Assembly (NCBI RefSeq): GCF_003590335.1 | Contig: NZ_MIET01000025.1 | Location: 52,261 to 116,260, forward strand | Source: Pseudoalteromonas sp. MSK9-3 | GTDB lineage: Bacteria; Pseudomonadota; Gammaproteobacteria; Enterobacterales; Alteromonadaceae | Length of the DNA stretch: 64,000 nucleotides | Direction of reading: 5' to 3' | Shown here: positions 17,807-26,824 of the stretch, one piece after another | How positions within the stretch are numbered: the stretch's first letter is position 1 | Layout: every line of letters starts with the position of its first letter | Position numbers and translations under genes: made by a program | Notes under the pieces: generated by a model | The model's database searches: none | What the model was told of the DNA's origin: nothing | What the model saw: the letters and a program-made list of their open reading frames with translations, nothing else

Positions 17807-18168
17807 ATGCTTCAATGGTAATAAAAGCTAAGGTCAGTTTTTGTTACCTTTTCTCCAATACTTTTATCCGTTTTAACAGTGATGGGGTGGTCTAATAAAT
17901 CGCAGTCGTTACGTCATAAAGTTAAAAAGTTTCTGGAGAGCCTAAAGCAAATGCTACGTTTATCTGGCGCTTTATATTGTTCATGTATGCTTTAGTGAGC
18001 ACATCAATTAGCTTGCCTTTATATGAAACATGGGGAACAATAATGATGAAAATACCGGCTAAACATATATGAGCACTAATGCAGCTGCTTATATTGATGC
18101 TAAAAACACTAATAAAGTTTTTCTTATATTTATCCCGTCGGTTTATTGAATTTAAAGGTTTCTAATTA
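17807..18168. other. Gene-free stretch with a possible decayed membrane-protein fragment
   Basis: About 360 bases with no complete gene. One frame from about 17935 to 18071 reads a hydrophobic run (FIWRFILFMYALVSTSISLP) but lacks a start codon and is preceded by stops. It may be the relic of a small membrane protein. Confidence 0.35.
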
Positions 18169-18933
18169 ATGTGTGAGTTATTAGGTATGTCTGCGAATGT
18201 ACCAACAGATATATGTTTCAGTTTTTCAGGGTTATTAGAGCGCGGTGGTAATACAGGGCCTCATAAAGATGGCTGGGGGATCACGTTTTACGAAGGTAAG
18301 GGTTGTAGAACGTTTAAAGATCCAGAACCAAGTTGTCAGTCAGAAATTGCTAAATTAGTTAAAGCCTATCCTATAAAAAGTGTCTCGGTCATTAGTCATA
18401 TTCGTCAAGGTAACCGTGGCAGAGTGTGTTTAGAGAATACTCACCCGTTTACTCGTGAATTATGGGGAAAAGAGATCACCTATGCGCACAATGGGCAACT
18501 GTCTAACTATAATGATTTAAAACCTGAATTTTATCGCCCTGTTGGTAATACAGACAGTGAGCTCGCATTTTGTTGGCTGTTAGATAAGATCAGAGAAAAA
18601 TATCCAAAAAAACCATCAAACATGGCGGTGGTTTTTCGATATGCGGCTAAATTAGCGGCCACCTTGAAAGACAAAGGCGTTTTCAATATGTTGCTCACTG
18701 ACGGGGTGTATGTACTGGCGTATTGTACGAACAATTTGCACTGGCTTACTCGCAGAGCGCCCTTTGGTAAAGCCACATTGATTGATGCTGATATGGTGGT
18801 GGACTTTAAAGAAGAAACTACACCAAATGATATTGTCAGTGTTATAGCAACAAGGCCATTAACGAATGATGAGCAATGGCAAAAGATGGAACCAGGTGAA
18901 TTTGTATTATTTAAGCTTGGAGAAAAAATTTAG
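18169..18933 (+). CDS. Class II glutamine amidotransferase (YafJ-like)
   Basis: 254 aa. The N-terminus reads MCELLGMSANVPTD, so after Met removal Cys2 is the nucleophile, as in Ntn-type class II amidotransferases. Further landmarks are GPHKDGWGITFYEG, VISHIRQGNRG and ENTHPFTREL, then YAHNGQLSNY (Asn-Gly of the oxyanion region) and NTDSELAFCWLL. No synthetase domain is attached, so this is a stand-alone amidotransferase of uncertain acceptor. The family length is about 255 aa. Confidence 0.92.
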   Translation: MCELLGMSANVPTDICFSFSGLLERGGNTGPHKDGWGITFYEGKGCRTFKDPEPSCQSEIAKLVKAYPIKSVSVISHIRQGNRGRVCLENTHPFTRELWGKEITYAHNGQLSNYNDLKPEFYRPVGNTDSELAFCWLLDKIREKYPKKPSNMAVVFRYAAKLAATLKDKGVFNMLLTDGVYVLAYCTNNLHWLTRRAPFGKATLIDADMVVDFKEETTPNDIVSVIATRPLTNDEQWQKMEPGEFVLFKLGEKI

Positions 18934-18959
18934 GCTTAGCGCATAATTTTACAGCATGG

Positions 18960-18992
18960 ACCGTGCCGCAGATTTAATTTGCGGCACGGTTT
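18960..18992. terminator. Bidirectional terminator between convergent genes
   Basis: Stem ACCGTGCCGCA with its complement TGCGGCACGGT around a short AT-rich loop. It lies between the rightward amidotransferase and the leftward DUF3108 gene. Confidence 0.8.
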
Positions 18993-18996
18993 AAGG

Positions 18997-19752
18997 TTAT
19001 TTTACGTCATATTTCGTCATGTGTACTTGAAATTGCTCTATCCCTTCTTTGCCTTTGTACATTTTCACCAACATGTAGTCATATTCAGGTGCTAGCCATA
19101 CAGTGGCTTGACGCTTGTTATTATCGTATAACCTTTTCACTCTGACTGTTTTTACGTTACCAATAGGTAGGGTAATGGTTTCGTGGCCATCAACTTCAAA
19201 GTCGTAATTACGTTGATTACCTTTTTTATCTACAATCGGATAGCTCACCTTAGTTTTACCCGCTTTTATATCGCGGCGTAGCTGTATTTGATAAGTTTGA
19301 GCGTCTTGCTGTTCAGCTTGCCAAGTAATATCGAGAGGATATTCCTTTTTATTTGAACTGATGGTTTTTTTCGTGTGGTCAAAGCTGACTGTGTATGCTT
19401 TATCTGGGCCGGTCCCGCTGCGAGTCATATCGTAATGAATGGGTTGTGTGCGATTATCATCAAACGTAAACATGGATGTTTCTATCCGTTTGTCATTGAA
19501 AATCATCCACTTTATATCACTTTGATATTTTAGTTGGTATGTACTTTCATCTATTTTACTAAGATCTCGAGTGGCAGAGCCTTGGACAGAGCCTTTACGG
19601 AGTATTTGGTACTCTGCATGGTAGGGGGTGAGGGTGTTGGCAAATAATGAAAAAGAAAAGAAAGCGCTTAACCCGACAAGCCAAGCGCCAATTTTTTTAT
19701 TCTGGGTACGCTGCGCCTTGAGCTGGAAGGGGTTGGTCATCAAAAACGGCAT
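18997..19752 (-). CDS. DUF3108 domain-containing exported protein
   Basis: About 251 aa. A hydrophobic stretch near residues 21-38 (IGAWLVGLSAFFSFSLFA) looks like a signal peptide ending before NTLTPYHAEY, so the protein should be periplasmic. The body is beta-rich (YQILRKGSVQGSATRDL, TRSGTGPDKAYTVSFDHT), as in DUF3108 proteins of unknown function. The start at 19752 overlaps the end of purN by 56 nt. A start at 19740 is also possible. It probably shares the purM-purN transcript. Confidence 0.85.
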   Translation of the reverse strand: MPFLMTNPFQLKAQRTQNKKIGAWLVGLSAFFSFSLFANTLTPYHAEYQILRKGSVQGSATRDLSKIDESTYQLKYQSDIKWMIFNDKRIETSMFTFDDNRTQPIHYDMTRSGTGPDKAYTVSFDHTKKTISSNKKEYPLDITWQAEQQDAQTYQIQLRRDIKAGKTKVSYPIVDKKGNQRNYDFEVDGHETITLPIGNVKTVRVKRLYDNNKRQATVWLAPEYDYMLVKMYKGKEGIEQFQVHMTKYDVK

Positions 19753-20344
19753 AATCTGCTTCCATTGTTAGTCTGTGTTCGCTGAACCACTTGACCACCA
19801 AAGGATAGATAACATGCTCTTGTTCATGAATGCGCTTGGCGAGGGTATCTGCTGTATCATCTGCCAAAATAGGTACTTTGGCTTGTAATACAACGGGACC
19901 ACCGTCTAGCTCTTCCGTTACAAAGTGTACGCTTACACCATGAACATCGTCTTTTGCATCTATTGCTCTTTGATGGGTATTCAGCCCTTGATACTTAGGC
20001 AACAAAGAAGGGTGAATGTTCAACATTTTTCCCTTAAATTTTTGCACTAAGCGTGGGGTTAGAATACGCATAAATCCAGCTAATACAACTAAATCTGGAT
20101 TAAATGAGTCAATTAATGCGGCAAGTTCAACATCATAGTCTTCACGAGATGGATAATTTTTATGGCTCAAAATAGCAGTTTCTATTCCTGCATTTTGAGC
20201 GCGAACCAATCCATATGCATCAGCTTTATTGCTGATCACGGCGCAAATCTCGCCATTAACTTCGTTGTTTTGGCAAGCATCTATAATGGCTTGTAAATTT
20301 GAGCCACTACCAGATATCAATACAACTAAGCGAGATGGCGTCAT
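19697..20344 (-). CDS. purN: Phosphoribosylglycinamide formyltransferase (GART)
   Basis: 215 aa. It transfers a formyl group from 10-formyl-tetrahydrofolate to GAR in purine synthesis. Motifs: LISGSGSNLQAI at the N-terminus (phosphate binding), LAGFMRIL, and MLNIHPSLLPKYQGLNTH with the catalytic Asn-His region, then HGVSVHFVTEELDGGPV containing the catalytic Asp. The ATG overlaps the purM stop, giving a coupled purM-purN pair. Confidence 0.97.
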   Translation of the reverse strand: MTPSRLVVLISGSGSNLQAIIDACQNNEVNGEICAVISNKADAYGLVRAQNAGIETAILSHKNYPSREDYDVELAALIDSFNPDLVVLAGFMRILTPRLVQKFKGKMLNIHPSLLPKYQGLNTHQRAIDAKDDVHGVSVHFVTEELDGGPVVLQAKVPILADDTADTLAKRIHEQEHVIYPLVVKWFSEHRLTMEADYAVFDDQPLPAQGAAYPE

Positions 20345-21396
20345 TAGTCTTTACCAGCAACGATTTCGACTTGCTCTTCGCCTGCATTTGCATCTTGAAT
20401 TTCACCAATGTGCCATGCTTGCTCACCTTGTGCATTAAGTACGTCAAGGCTTTGTGCTAGTTTGTCAGCAGGAACAACTAGGATCATTCCTACACCACAG
20501 TTAAATGTACGGTACATTTCGTGTGTGCTGATATTGCCGTTTTCTTGTAACCAGTTGAAGATTGCTGGCCATTCCCAGCTATCGCCTTTAACAACCGCTT
20601 TTGCTGATTCTGGTAAAACGCGAGGGATATTTTCCCAAAAGCCACCACCTGTAATATGCGAAAGAGCATGAACGTCGACATCTTTCAACAATTCAAGAAT
20701 CGATTTTACGTAAATACGTGTCGGCTCAAGTAGGTGTTCACCCAGAGTCTTACCTTCAAATTCAGCATTTGTATCAGCACCTGATACTTCTAGTACTTTA
20801 CGAATTAAAGAATAGCCATTTGAATGAGGGCCGCTTGAAGCAAGAGCGATTAATTGGTCGCCAGCCGCTACTTTAGTTCCGTCAATGATTTTTGACTTTT
20901 CAACAACACCAGTACAGAAACCAGCCATGTCATAGTCTTCACCTTCGTACATACCTGGCATTTCAGCAGTTTCACCACCGATCAGTGCACAGCCTGATAG
21001 TTCACACCCTTTACCAATGCCTGTTACAACGTCAGCAGCTGTATCAACATCGAGTTTACCAGTTGCATAGTAGTCCAAGAAAAATAGGGGTTCAGCACCT
21101 TGGACAATCAAATCGTTTACACACATGGCAACGAGGTCGATACCTACCGTGTCATGTTTTTTTAGGTCAATCGCTAGACGAAGCTTAGTGCCTACGCCGT
21201 CAGTGCCAGCGACTAATACAGGCTCTTTATAACCAGTAGGAAGTTCGCACAGTGCGCCAAAACCACCGATCCCGCCCATTACTTCTGGACGACGAGTTTT
21301 TTTCACTACGCCTTTAATGCGCTCAACTAATGCATTACCGGCATCAATATCTACGCCTGCGTCTTTGTAGCTAAGAGACTGTTTTTGATCGCTCAC
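20344..21396 (-). CDS. purM: Phosphoribosylformylglycinamidine cyclo-ligase (AIR synthetase)
   Basis: 350 aa. It makes AIR from FGAM with ATP. Motifs: [19 protein letters not shown] at the N-terminus, [44 protein letters not shown] and [11 protein letters not shown]. The later landmarks are [13 protein letters not shown] and [16 protein letters not shown]. Complete and of normal length. Confidence 0.98.
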   Translation of the reverse strand: MSDQKQSLSYKDAGVDIDAGNALVERIKGVVKKTRRPEVMGGIGGFGALCELPTGYKEPVLVAGTDGVGTKLRLAIDLKKHDTVGIDLVAMCVNDLIVQGAEPLFFLDYYATGKLDVDTAADVVTGIGKGCELSGCALIGGETAEMPGMYEGEDYDMAGFCTGVVEKSKIIDGTKVAAGDQLIALASSGPHSNGYSLIRKVLEVSGADTNAEFEGKTLGEHLLEPTRIYVKSILELLKDVDVHALSHITGGGFWENIPRVLPESAKAVVKGDSWEWPAIFNWLQENGNISTHEMYRTFNCGVGMILVVPADKLAQSLDVLNAQGEQAWHIGEIQDANAGEEQVEIVAGKD

Positions 21397-21707
21397 GGGT
21401 TTTCCTCAAAAAATTGCTTTATGGATTGCTTAGAAACGCGCGTATTTTACAACAATTGGTTAGGGGCGGCTAGCGTAAATATGACAGATCCCACCAGCAA
21501 GCCATGATTCGTCTTCAAATAGAGGGTGTTTGCTCATAATAACAGTGAGTTAATGATGAAATAGAGAAGTGGTATATTGATGAGTTGGCTGCGGGCTCAG
21601 TGGAGAGAGGTTTTATATGCGCTGATTAATAAATGCATATAAAACCTTTTACTTAAATTCATTGTAAATACGCGTAAGGCAGGTTTACGCGTATTTTAAT
21701 TTAGCAG
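21397..21707. other. Intergenic region with two tandem perfect hairpins
   Basis: No gene. GGTTTTATATGC (21609-21620) pairs with GCATATAAAACC (21635-21646). A second hairpin follows at 21666-21697. The first is probably not needed for termination of cmoB and could act as an RNA processing or regulatory site in the purM leader. Confidence 0.5.
21666..21697 (-). terminator. Terminator of cmoAB
   Basis: Stem AAATACGCGTAA with TTTACGCGTATTT, loop of about 6 nt, directly after the cmoB stop on the minus strand. Confidence 0.65.
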
Positions 21708-22676
21708 TTATGCTTGTGCAGTCAGTATTGCACGTAGTGGAGCAGGATACCCTTCAATGGTTTTTGTTTTATCATTTGGGTCTAAGAAATCCGCTAATGA
21801 CTCAGTTTCCATCCAAGGTGTTTGACGTTGCTCATCAAGTGACGTTACATCATTATTGACCACTTTCACGTTTTTAAAACCGACACGTTCTAGCCAGAGA
21901 GTCAGTGCAGCGGTGCTAGGAATAAACCACACGTTGCGCATTTTAGCATAGCGATCGGTTGGCACGAGTACGGTGTTAACATCTCCTTCAATGACCAAGG
22001 TTTCTAATACAAGCTCCCCGCCAGGTCGCAATTGCGCTTTTAGTTGAGACAGAAAATCTATGGGTGAACGGCGGTGATAAAGTACGCCCATAGAAAATAC
22101 AGTATCAAAACTTTTTAATGCTGGTAACTGTTCAACGCCCAGTGGTAATAGATGGACGTTTGGATCAGGGTTAAAGTGCTTGATCGCCTGAAATTGAGAT
22201 AAAAATAGATCGGAAGGGTCAATGCCGACAACGAAGTTTGCGCCTGCACCACGCATACGCCACAGGTGGTACCCTGAGCCACAGCCAATATCAAGCACAC
22301 TGCGTCCGTCTAATGGAGAAATATGTTCGACTAATCGGTCCCACTTCCAGTCGCTGCGCCATTCTGTATCAATATGAATACCATGAATATGAAAAGGGCC
22401 TTTTCGCCATGGCATCATCTTTTTCAGTAAGTGGGTTAATTGTTTGGTGTGTCCTTCTGATAGCTCCTCAGCTAAACCAAATTCAACTTTATCGGTAATA
22501 TTAATATGCTCAGAGTTTGACTCAGGCAGGTTTTTTAGAACCTTTTCCCATTTTGGCCAGTCGCCATGCTGTGCTTCTTTTTGCCAATGACTCAGTTGTG
22601 CTGGCAGCGTTTCTAGCCAATGACTCAGAGATGTTTTGGCGATGGCTGCATAAAAGTCGGTAAACCAAGAATTCAT
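21708..22676 (-). CDS. cmoB: tRNA U34 carboxymethyltransferase
   Basis: I place the start at the ATG 22674-22676 ([15 protein letters not shown]): GGAGT lies just upstream, and CmoB proteins begin with a similar FxxFY helix. A longer frame to 22754 would intrude into cmoA. The product is 322 aa. CmoB uses carboxy-SAM to convert ho5U34 to cmo5U34 in tRNA. Motifs: [15 protein letters not shown], the SAM-binding [15 protein letters not shown], the post-I acidic region GIDPSDLF, and [12 protein letters not shown]. Confidence 0.96.
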   Translation of the reverse strand: MNSWFTDFYAAIAKTSLSHWLETLPAQLSHWQKEAQHGDWPKWEKVLKNLPESNSEHINITDKVEFGLAEELSEGHTKQLTHLLKKMMPWRKGPFHIHGIHIDTEWRSDWKWDRLVEHISPLDGRSVLDIGCGSGYHLWRMRGAGANFVVGIDPSDLFLSQFQAIKHFNPDPNVHLLPLGVEQLPALKSFDTVFSMGVLYHRRSPIDFLSQLKAQLRPGGELVLETLVIEGDVNTVLVPTDRYAKMRNVWFIPSTAALTLWLERVGFKNVKVVNNDVTSLDEQRQTPWMETESLADFLDPNDKTKTIEGYPAPLRAILTAQA

Positions 22677-22686
22677 GATGACTCCG

Positions 22687-23412
22687 TTATTTGATGGCAA
22701 TAAGTGAGCAAAAGTTAAAGCACTGGTACCAAACCTGAGTTTGGCTGAAACCAATAGTGTTTAGTCGTTCAAGATGGGTAGACAGGATATTCGGTCGCAT
22801 TACATTCTCGATGGCGGTGCGTTTTTGGCTTATCTCTAATTCAGAGTAGCCGTTATGGCGTTTAAAGTCGTGATGAAGGTCGATGAGCAGGTTATCAGTT
22901 AACTCATTTTCACCTTTAATTTTCTCACTTAGTAATAATACGCCACCCGGTTTTAAGCTGTTGAATATGCGTTTAAGTACGTCTTCTCGTTGTTCTTGAG
23001 GAATAAACTGTAAGGTAAAGTTGAGTGCGACTACACTGGCATTTTTAAGCTCTAATTCAGTGATATCACCTAAAACGACGTTGACAGGCACGTCTGACTT
23101 AAAGCCTTTTAAATGCAACTGACAGCGCTCAACCATGGCTTTTGAATTATCAACCGCAATGATCTCACAGTTTTGTTTTTCGATGTTACGACGCATACTT
23201 AATGTGACCGCGCCCAATGAGCAGCCTAAGTCGTATAAATTTGAATTGCTTTGTGCATATTGTCCTGCCAGCTTGCCCATGGTGCTGACGATTGTTGCAT
23301 AACCAGGTACTGAGCGTTGGATCATATCGGGAAATACTTCGACTACGTTTTCATCAAAGCTAAAATCTTTTATTTGCTGCTCAGAGGCATAAATACTGTC
23401 TGTGCCAGTCAC
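22687..23412 (-). CDS. cmoA: Carboxy-S-adenosyl-L-methionine synthase
   Basis: 241 aa. It makes carboxy-SAM from SAM and prephenate for CmoB. The N-terminus ([34 protein letters not shown]) is highly characteristic of CmoA. It is followed by [16 protein letters not shown] (SAM site) and [10 protein letters not shown]. It lies 10 nt upstream of cmoB, in one operon. Confidence 0.97.
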   Translation of the reverse strand: MTGTDSIYASEQQIKDFSFDENVVEVFPDMIQRSVPGYATIVSTMGKLAGQYAQSNSNLYDLGCSLGAVTLSMRRNIEKQNCEIIAVDNSKAMVERCQLHLKGFKSDVPVNVVLGDITELELKNASVVALNFTLQFIPQEQREDVLKRIFNSLKPGGVLLLSEKIKGENELTDNLLIDLHHDFKRHNGYSELEISQKRTAIENVMRPNILSTHLERLNTIGFSQTQVWYQCFNFCSLIAIK

Positions 23413-23527
23413 AATTTGTCTCTCTTTCTAAATAATCTGGTTATTTTAACATTTTATACTGGATAGTCAGTGATAATTTCAGTAGCTTGGCTACTATTAA
23501 TGATAAGAAGTATAAAAGAGACGAAAA

Positions 23528-24211
23528 ATGGCGAGAAATAAAGTAATTAGCACAGAAGATATTCTATCCACATTGTGCAACTCGGTGACTGAAGTATTGT
23601 CTTCCGCAAGTGGCAATCAAATTGCGTACTCAGCAATGGTTCAAAAAATCACGCGTACGTGTATGCGCCCAGACATTGGCTGTTTTGTATTGTTTGATGG
23701 CGGTTTTACAGGGTTAGTTGTGACAAACTTTACCGCGCAATCGGCAATGGAAATTTATCATGATTATATGCGCAATATGGGTATGCCTGAAGAAGAGATA
23801 GCGCACAGCCACCTATCAGACGATGTGTCTAACGTAATGGGTGAGTTAATGAATCAGATTGTCGGTGACTTCACAGGCAAAGTACGTAGTCAACTGCATA
23901 CATCGATTACACAAAACCAGCCTAAAATGATGGCAATTAATAAGCAGGTGCAAATTTCAGTCGATACCACGATGGACAGACCGCAGGCTCGTCGGGTGAC
24001 TTTTACTACTCAGAATCAAAATATTTTCTACCTAGAGTTGGCCATGGACAAAACAGAGTTCATCAAACTGCATGACTTTGATATTGCCGAAGCGGTTGAC
24101 CCTGATGACATTATTGCGAATCAAGCAAATGATGATAAAGCAAAAAAAGCAGCTGCATCTGAAGCAACAGATGTGAGTGATGATGACTTTATGGCTGAAT
24201 TAGGCCTATAA
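23528..24211 (+). CDS. DUF3334 family protein (CheX/CheC-like)
   Basis: 227 aa, soluble. The segment DDVSNVMGELMNQIVGDFTGKVRSQL (two helices with E and N) resembles the active-site pattern of CheX/CheC-type phosphatases. DUF3334 proteins are common in Vibrio, Shewanella and Pseudoalteromonas. The function is not established. The C-terminal ~30 residues are Asp/Ala/Lys-rich and probably disordered. AGAGACGAAAA precedes the ATG. It is divergent from cmoA. Confidence 0.8.
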   Translation: MARNKVISTEDILSTLCNSVTEVLSSASGNQIAYSAMVQKITRTCMRPDIGCFVLFDGGFTGLVVTNFTAQSAMEIYHDYMRNMGMPEEEIAHSHLSDDVSNVMGELMNQIVGDFTGKVRSQLHTSITQNQPKMMAINKQVQISVDTTMDRPQARRVTFTTQNQNIFYLELAMDKTEFIKLHDFDIAEAVDPDDIIANQANDDKAKKAAASEATDVSDDDFMAELGL

Positions 24212-24487
24212 ACTTGCGATTTCTATCGTGTGCTGATTCGGTTATGTTAATTTAGCATAACCAATTAGAACTCGATTGCATTTAAAGCCGCTATGGTATG
24301 TAAAGCTGTTAAAGCATCTATAAAGTTGTATTGTGCTTTATGTGATGTGAAGACAGCTTTTTCGTTTTCTCGATATCTTTATATTCCACTACATTATTGC
24401 AGCACATTATGATGTGTATGTGGTTCATACTTTCCATGAACGCTTTTATTTGTTATGTATCAGTACTCAGTCATGCAATAGAAATGA

Positions 24488-24994
24488 CTACTCGTAGAAG
24501 CTCATTGCTTGATGTTGTAATACCAAAAAAAGTCGTAAGTCTAATTCTAGCTGGTGGTAGTCAGGTTCCATATGACAGCATAATTGGTAAAATGCCTTGT
24601 TATGGTCTTTTTCTTTAAAGTGGGCTAATTCATGTACAACTAACATTCTAAGTAAGGGTTCAGGTGCATATTTTAGTTGGTCTGCAATTGCAATTTCATG
24701 TTTAGCTTTGAGTTTCCCACCATGTTGCTGGCTTTTAAAAGTATGCGTACCCAACGCATTTTTAACTAAATCCTTCTGCTTTTTATAGGCAACATTAGAT
24801 AACTTTGGCGCATTCTTTAAGTAACGCTGTTTAAATTCGTTGGTGTATTCAAATAACTGTTTTTGAGATCTAAGTTGATGTGGAGTCGGATATTTATTTT
24901 TAAAATAAGTTGCCAACTGATTAGAGTTAATTAACTGTGACACTTGCTGTTGTATGTTTTCAGGATAATGCTGAAAGTAGTGCTTAAAATCCAT
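24488..24994 (-). CDS. YgjP-like zinc metallopeptidase-domain protein
   Basis: 168 aa. HELAH at 121-125 plus H131 gives the HExxH-x5-H zinc site of the YgjP/SprT-like group. The C-terminus FYQLCCHMEPDYHQLELDLRLFL fits that family, where P-x-Y-x-x-x-E/D-x-x-L follows the zinc site. It is shorter than typical YgjP (~230 aa), with a reduced N-terminal region. The substrate is unknown. Confidence 0.8.
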   Translation of the reverse strand: MDFKHYFQHYPENIQQQVSQLINSNQLATYFKNKYPTPHQLRSQKQLFEYTNEFKQRYLKNAPKLSNVAYKKQKDLVKNALGTHTFKSQQHGGKLKAKHEIAIADQLKYAPEPLLRMLVVHELAHFKEKDHNKAFYQLCCHMEPDYHQLELDLRLFLVLQHQAMSFYE

Positions 24995-25069
24995 AAAAAA
25001 CTCGTTAGGCTAAAAGTGATAGTTATTATATGCTAATGCGCAACAAGGATCCGAATAGTTTGAAAAAGT

Positions 25070-25477
25070 ATGTATAAAGCGAGTTGTTTGTGTGGGGCCG
25101 TAAAAGTAGAAATTCATGGGCCGATCACCGATATAATTCATTGCCATTGTTCTTTGTGTCGTAAATCAACAGGTACCGCGTACGCTACGAATGGTTTTGT
25201 AGAGACTGATTTATTTAAAGTAGTGACAGGGCGTGAGGACATCACACACTTTGAGTTTAAGCATGGTCGCAAGCGCCATTTTTGTCGCCATTGCGCATCT
25301 CCTATTTATAGCTCAAACAGGGATAATCCCCAAAAAGTTCGATTTCGCTTAGGAATTTTAGATACCCCAATTGCTGAAAGGCCTATGTCACATAATTTTG
25401 TTACATCAAAAGCTGATTGGGAGGACTTAGATGCGCAATTGCCGCGATATGAACGATTTGAACCCGGTCGTGATTAG
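25070..25477 (+). CDS. GFA/CENP-V family zinc protein
   Basis: 135 aa. The Cys pattern is that of glutathione-dependent formaldehyde-activating (GFA) proteins: ASCLCGAV (C6, C8), HCHCSLCRKSTG, and HFCRHCASPIY near the C-terminus. These ligands bind zinc. Actual activity is unproven for most members. The ATG at 25070 has no strong ribosome-binding site. Confidence 0.9.
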   Translation: MYKASCLCGAVKVEIHGPITDIIHCHCSLCRKSTGTAYATNGFVETDLFKVVTGREDITHFEFKHGRKRHFCRHCASPIYSSNRDNPQKVRFRLGILDTPIAERPMSHNFVTSKADWEDLDAQLPRYERFEPGRD

Positions 25478-25485
25478 CAAGGTGT

Positions 25486-25516
25486 AAAGCCTGCTATATT
25501 AGCAGGCTTTATTTGT
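25486..25516. terminator. Terminator between the GFA gene and a small-peptide gene
   Basis: Stem AAAGCCTGCT and AGCAGGCTTT with loop ATATT, followed by a T-rich stretch. It can serve both convergent genes. Confidence 0.85.
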
Positions 25517-25518
25517 AA

Positions 25519-25725
25519 TCAATAATGAGTTTCTATTGTGCAACAAGATGAAGCGAATGATTGTGCTTCTTTTTGTACAGCTTTTTTGTTCGTTCTTATT
25601 GTTACTTCAGTACAGCAAACGTGATCACCTGAAATACCACCGGCTACTTTTTGTGTGGCGACAGGTAGCAAAGTTTTATCTTGCGAAAGAGTTTTGATGT
25701 TCTTTTTTTGTAGTTTTAATAACAT
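25519..25725 (-). CDS. Small precursor-like peptide with a Gly-Gly leader and Cys-containing core (family member 2)
   Basis: 68 aa, with AAGGA 6 nt before the ATG. The leader begins MLLKLQKKNIKTLSQDK, has Pro21, and ends ATQKVAGG (Gly29-Gly30). It aligns residue by residue with the leaders at 17627 and 60452. The core is 38 residues, with a CC pair just after the leader (GDHVCC) and another near the end (SSCCTIETHY). It is monocistronic: the terminator at 25486-25516 follows at once. The product may be an exported peptide cut after Gly-Gly. No transporter is adjacent. Confidence 0.75.
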   Translation of the reverse strand: MLLKLQKKNIKTLSQDKTLLPVATQKVAGGISGDHVCCTEVTIRTNKKAVQKEAQSFASSCCTIETHY

Positions 25726-25792
25726 ACTTATTCCTTGTTGATTTATTATTCAATAACAGTGTACCTGTTTAAGTTCCAAAAACCAATAGTGG

Positions 25793-26641
25793 TTAAAATA
25801 AGTTAGTTTGACTAGGCTCTAGCTCAGCAGGAAACTTACCTAAGGTTGCAGATGGATGTGCCAAATCGGCTATAAACTGTTTAGCGAGCAACGGTGCATC
25901 ATAATTATCGGCAGTATGAAAAAACAAATAGGGTGTTTTACCTTCATCTAACCAATGTCGAATCTTATTTAACCAAGGGCGGTATAGCTGTTTATTTGCT
26001 TGTAAGTCTGAGCAGCCAACATATCGAATGATTGGTGCTTGAGCTGTCGAAATAACATGTAAAGGTACTTTTGGTTTCTTTTTTTGTGCGTCGATAATCG
26101 CTTCCGTCAGAGGTGGTTCACTAAATAGTGGCCGAGTATCCATCATGATCCGATTGTGGTTTTGAGCGATTAAAAACTGATTGAATTTAGTTTCATTGTC
26201 CGCTTTGTCAAAAAAACCAAGATGGCGCACTTCAATACCAATGGGCAGGTTATTCGGCAAGAGACGGCTGAAGTCTCGAATAGTGTCAAGATAGTCAGGG
26301 CTGCAGCTTTTGGGTAATTGCAGCATAATTTGGCCAATATTTTCAAACAATGGTTCAAAGAGTTTTAGCCATTCAAGTAAATCGCTTTGGCAATTCCTTA
26401 ATGCCATATCATGAGAAAACCGTCTAGGGATCTTAAACGTAAATTTAAAATGGCTAGGTACACTGTTTTGCCACTTTAAGATCGTCTCAGGAGATGGATC
26501 GGCGTAAAAGCTGGTATTGCCTTCAACAGAACTAAAAATTTGGCTGTACTGGCTGAGCATGTGCTTTGGTTGGCAGTCTCGGGTGAAAAACCGGCCTTTC
26601 CAATGTGCTGAGCTCCACTGAGGGCAACCTATATAAAGCAT
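25793..26641 (-). CDS. DUF72 (YecE-like) family protein
   Basis: Start chosen at the ATG 26639-26641 (MLYIGCPQWSSAHWKG), where DUF72 proteins begin. A longer frame to 26728 would add 29 residues with no family similarity. The product is 282 aa. Motifs: GNTSFYADPSPETILKW, FKFTFKIPRRFSHD, IMLQLPKS, and IGIEVRHLGFFD. The C-terminus reads PYLFFHTADNYDAPLLAKQF. It probably has a TIM-barrel-like fold with unknown function. Confidence 0.9.
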   Translation of the reverse strand: MLYIGCPQWSSAHWKGRFFTRDCQPKHMLSQYSQIFSSVEGNTSFYADPSPETILKWQNSVPSHFKFTFKIPRRFSHDMALRNCQSDLLEWLKLFEPLFENIGQIMLQLPKSCSPDYLDTIRDFSRLLPNNLPIGIEVRHLGFFDKADNETKFNQFLIAQNHNRIMMDTRPLFSEPPLTEAIIDAQKKKPKVPLHVISTAQAPIIRYVGCSDLQANKQLYRPWLNKIRHWLDEGKTPYLFFHTADNYDAPLLAKQFIADLAHPSATLGKFPAELEPSQTNLF

Positions 26642-26824
26642 AAAATGCGAGATCCAATAACGATTAAGTGTATTAATTGTATCAAAACACATTAATCGTT
26701 GGGAAATTTGCTTACTTATGTCGATCAAGGATGACTTTAAGGGGGAATTTTATATAATTGGCGGTAATTTTTTCAAATTAACCTTATTGGCTGCATTTTA
26801 GTGTAGCTGACTAACAGGAATATT

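Noticed and set aside
17935..18071. Hydrophobic frame resembling a small membrane protein
   Set aside because: No start codon and a stop directly upstream; at best a decayed fragment.
22677..22754. Longer N-terminus for cmoB
   Set aside because: It would overlap cmoA. The ATG at 22676 has a good ribosome-binding site and the family-typical N-terminus.
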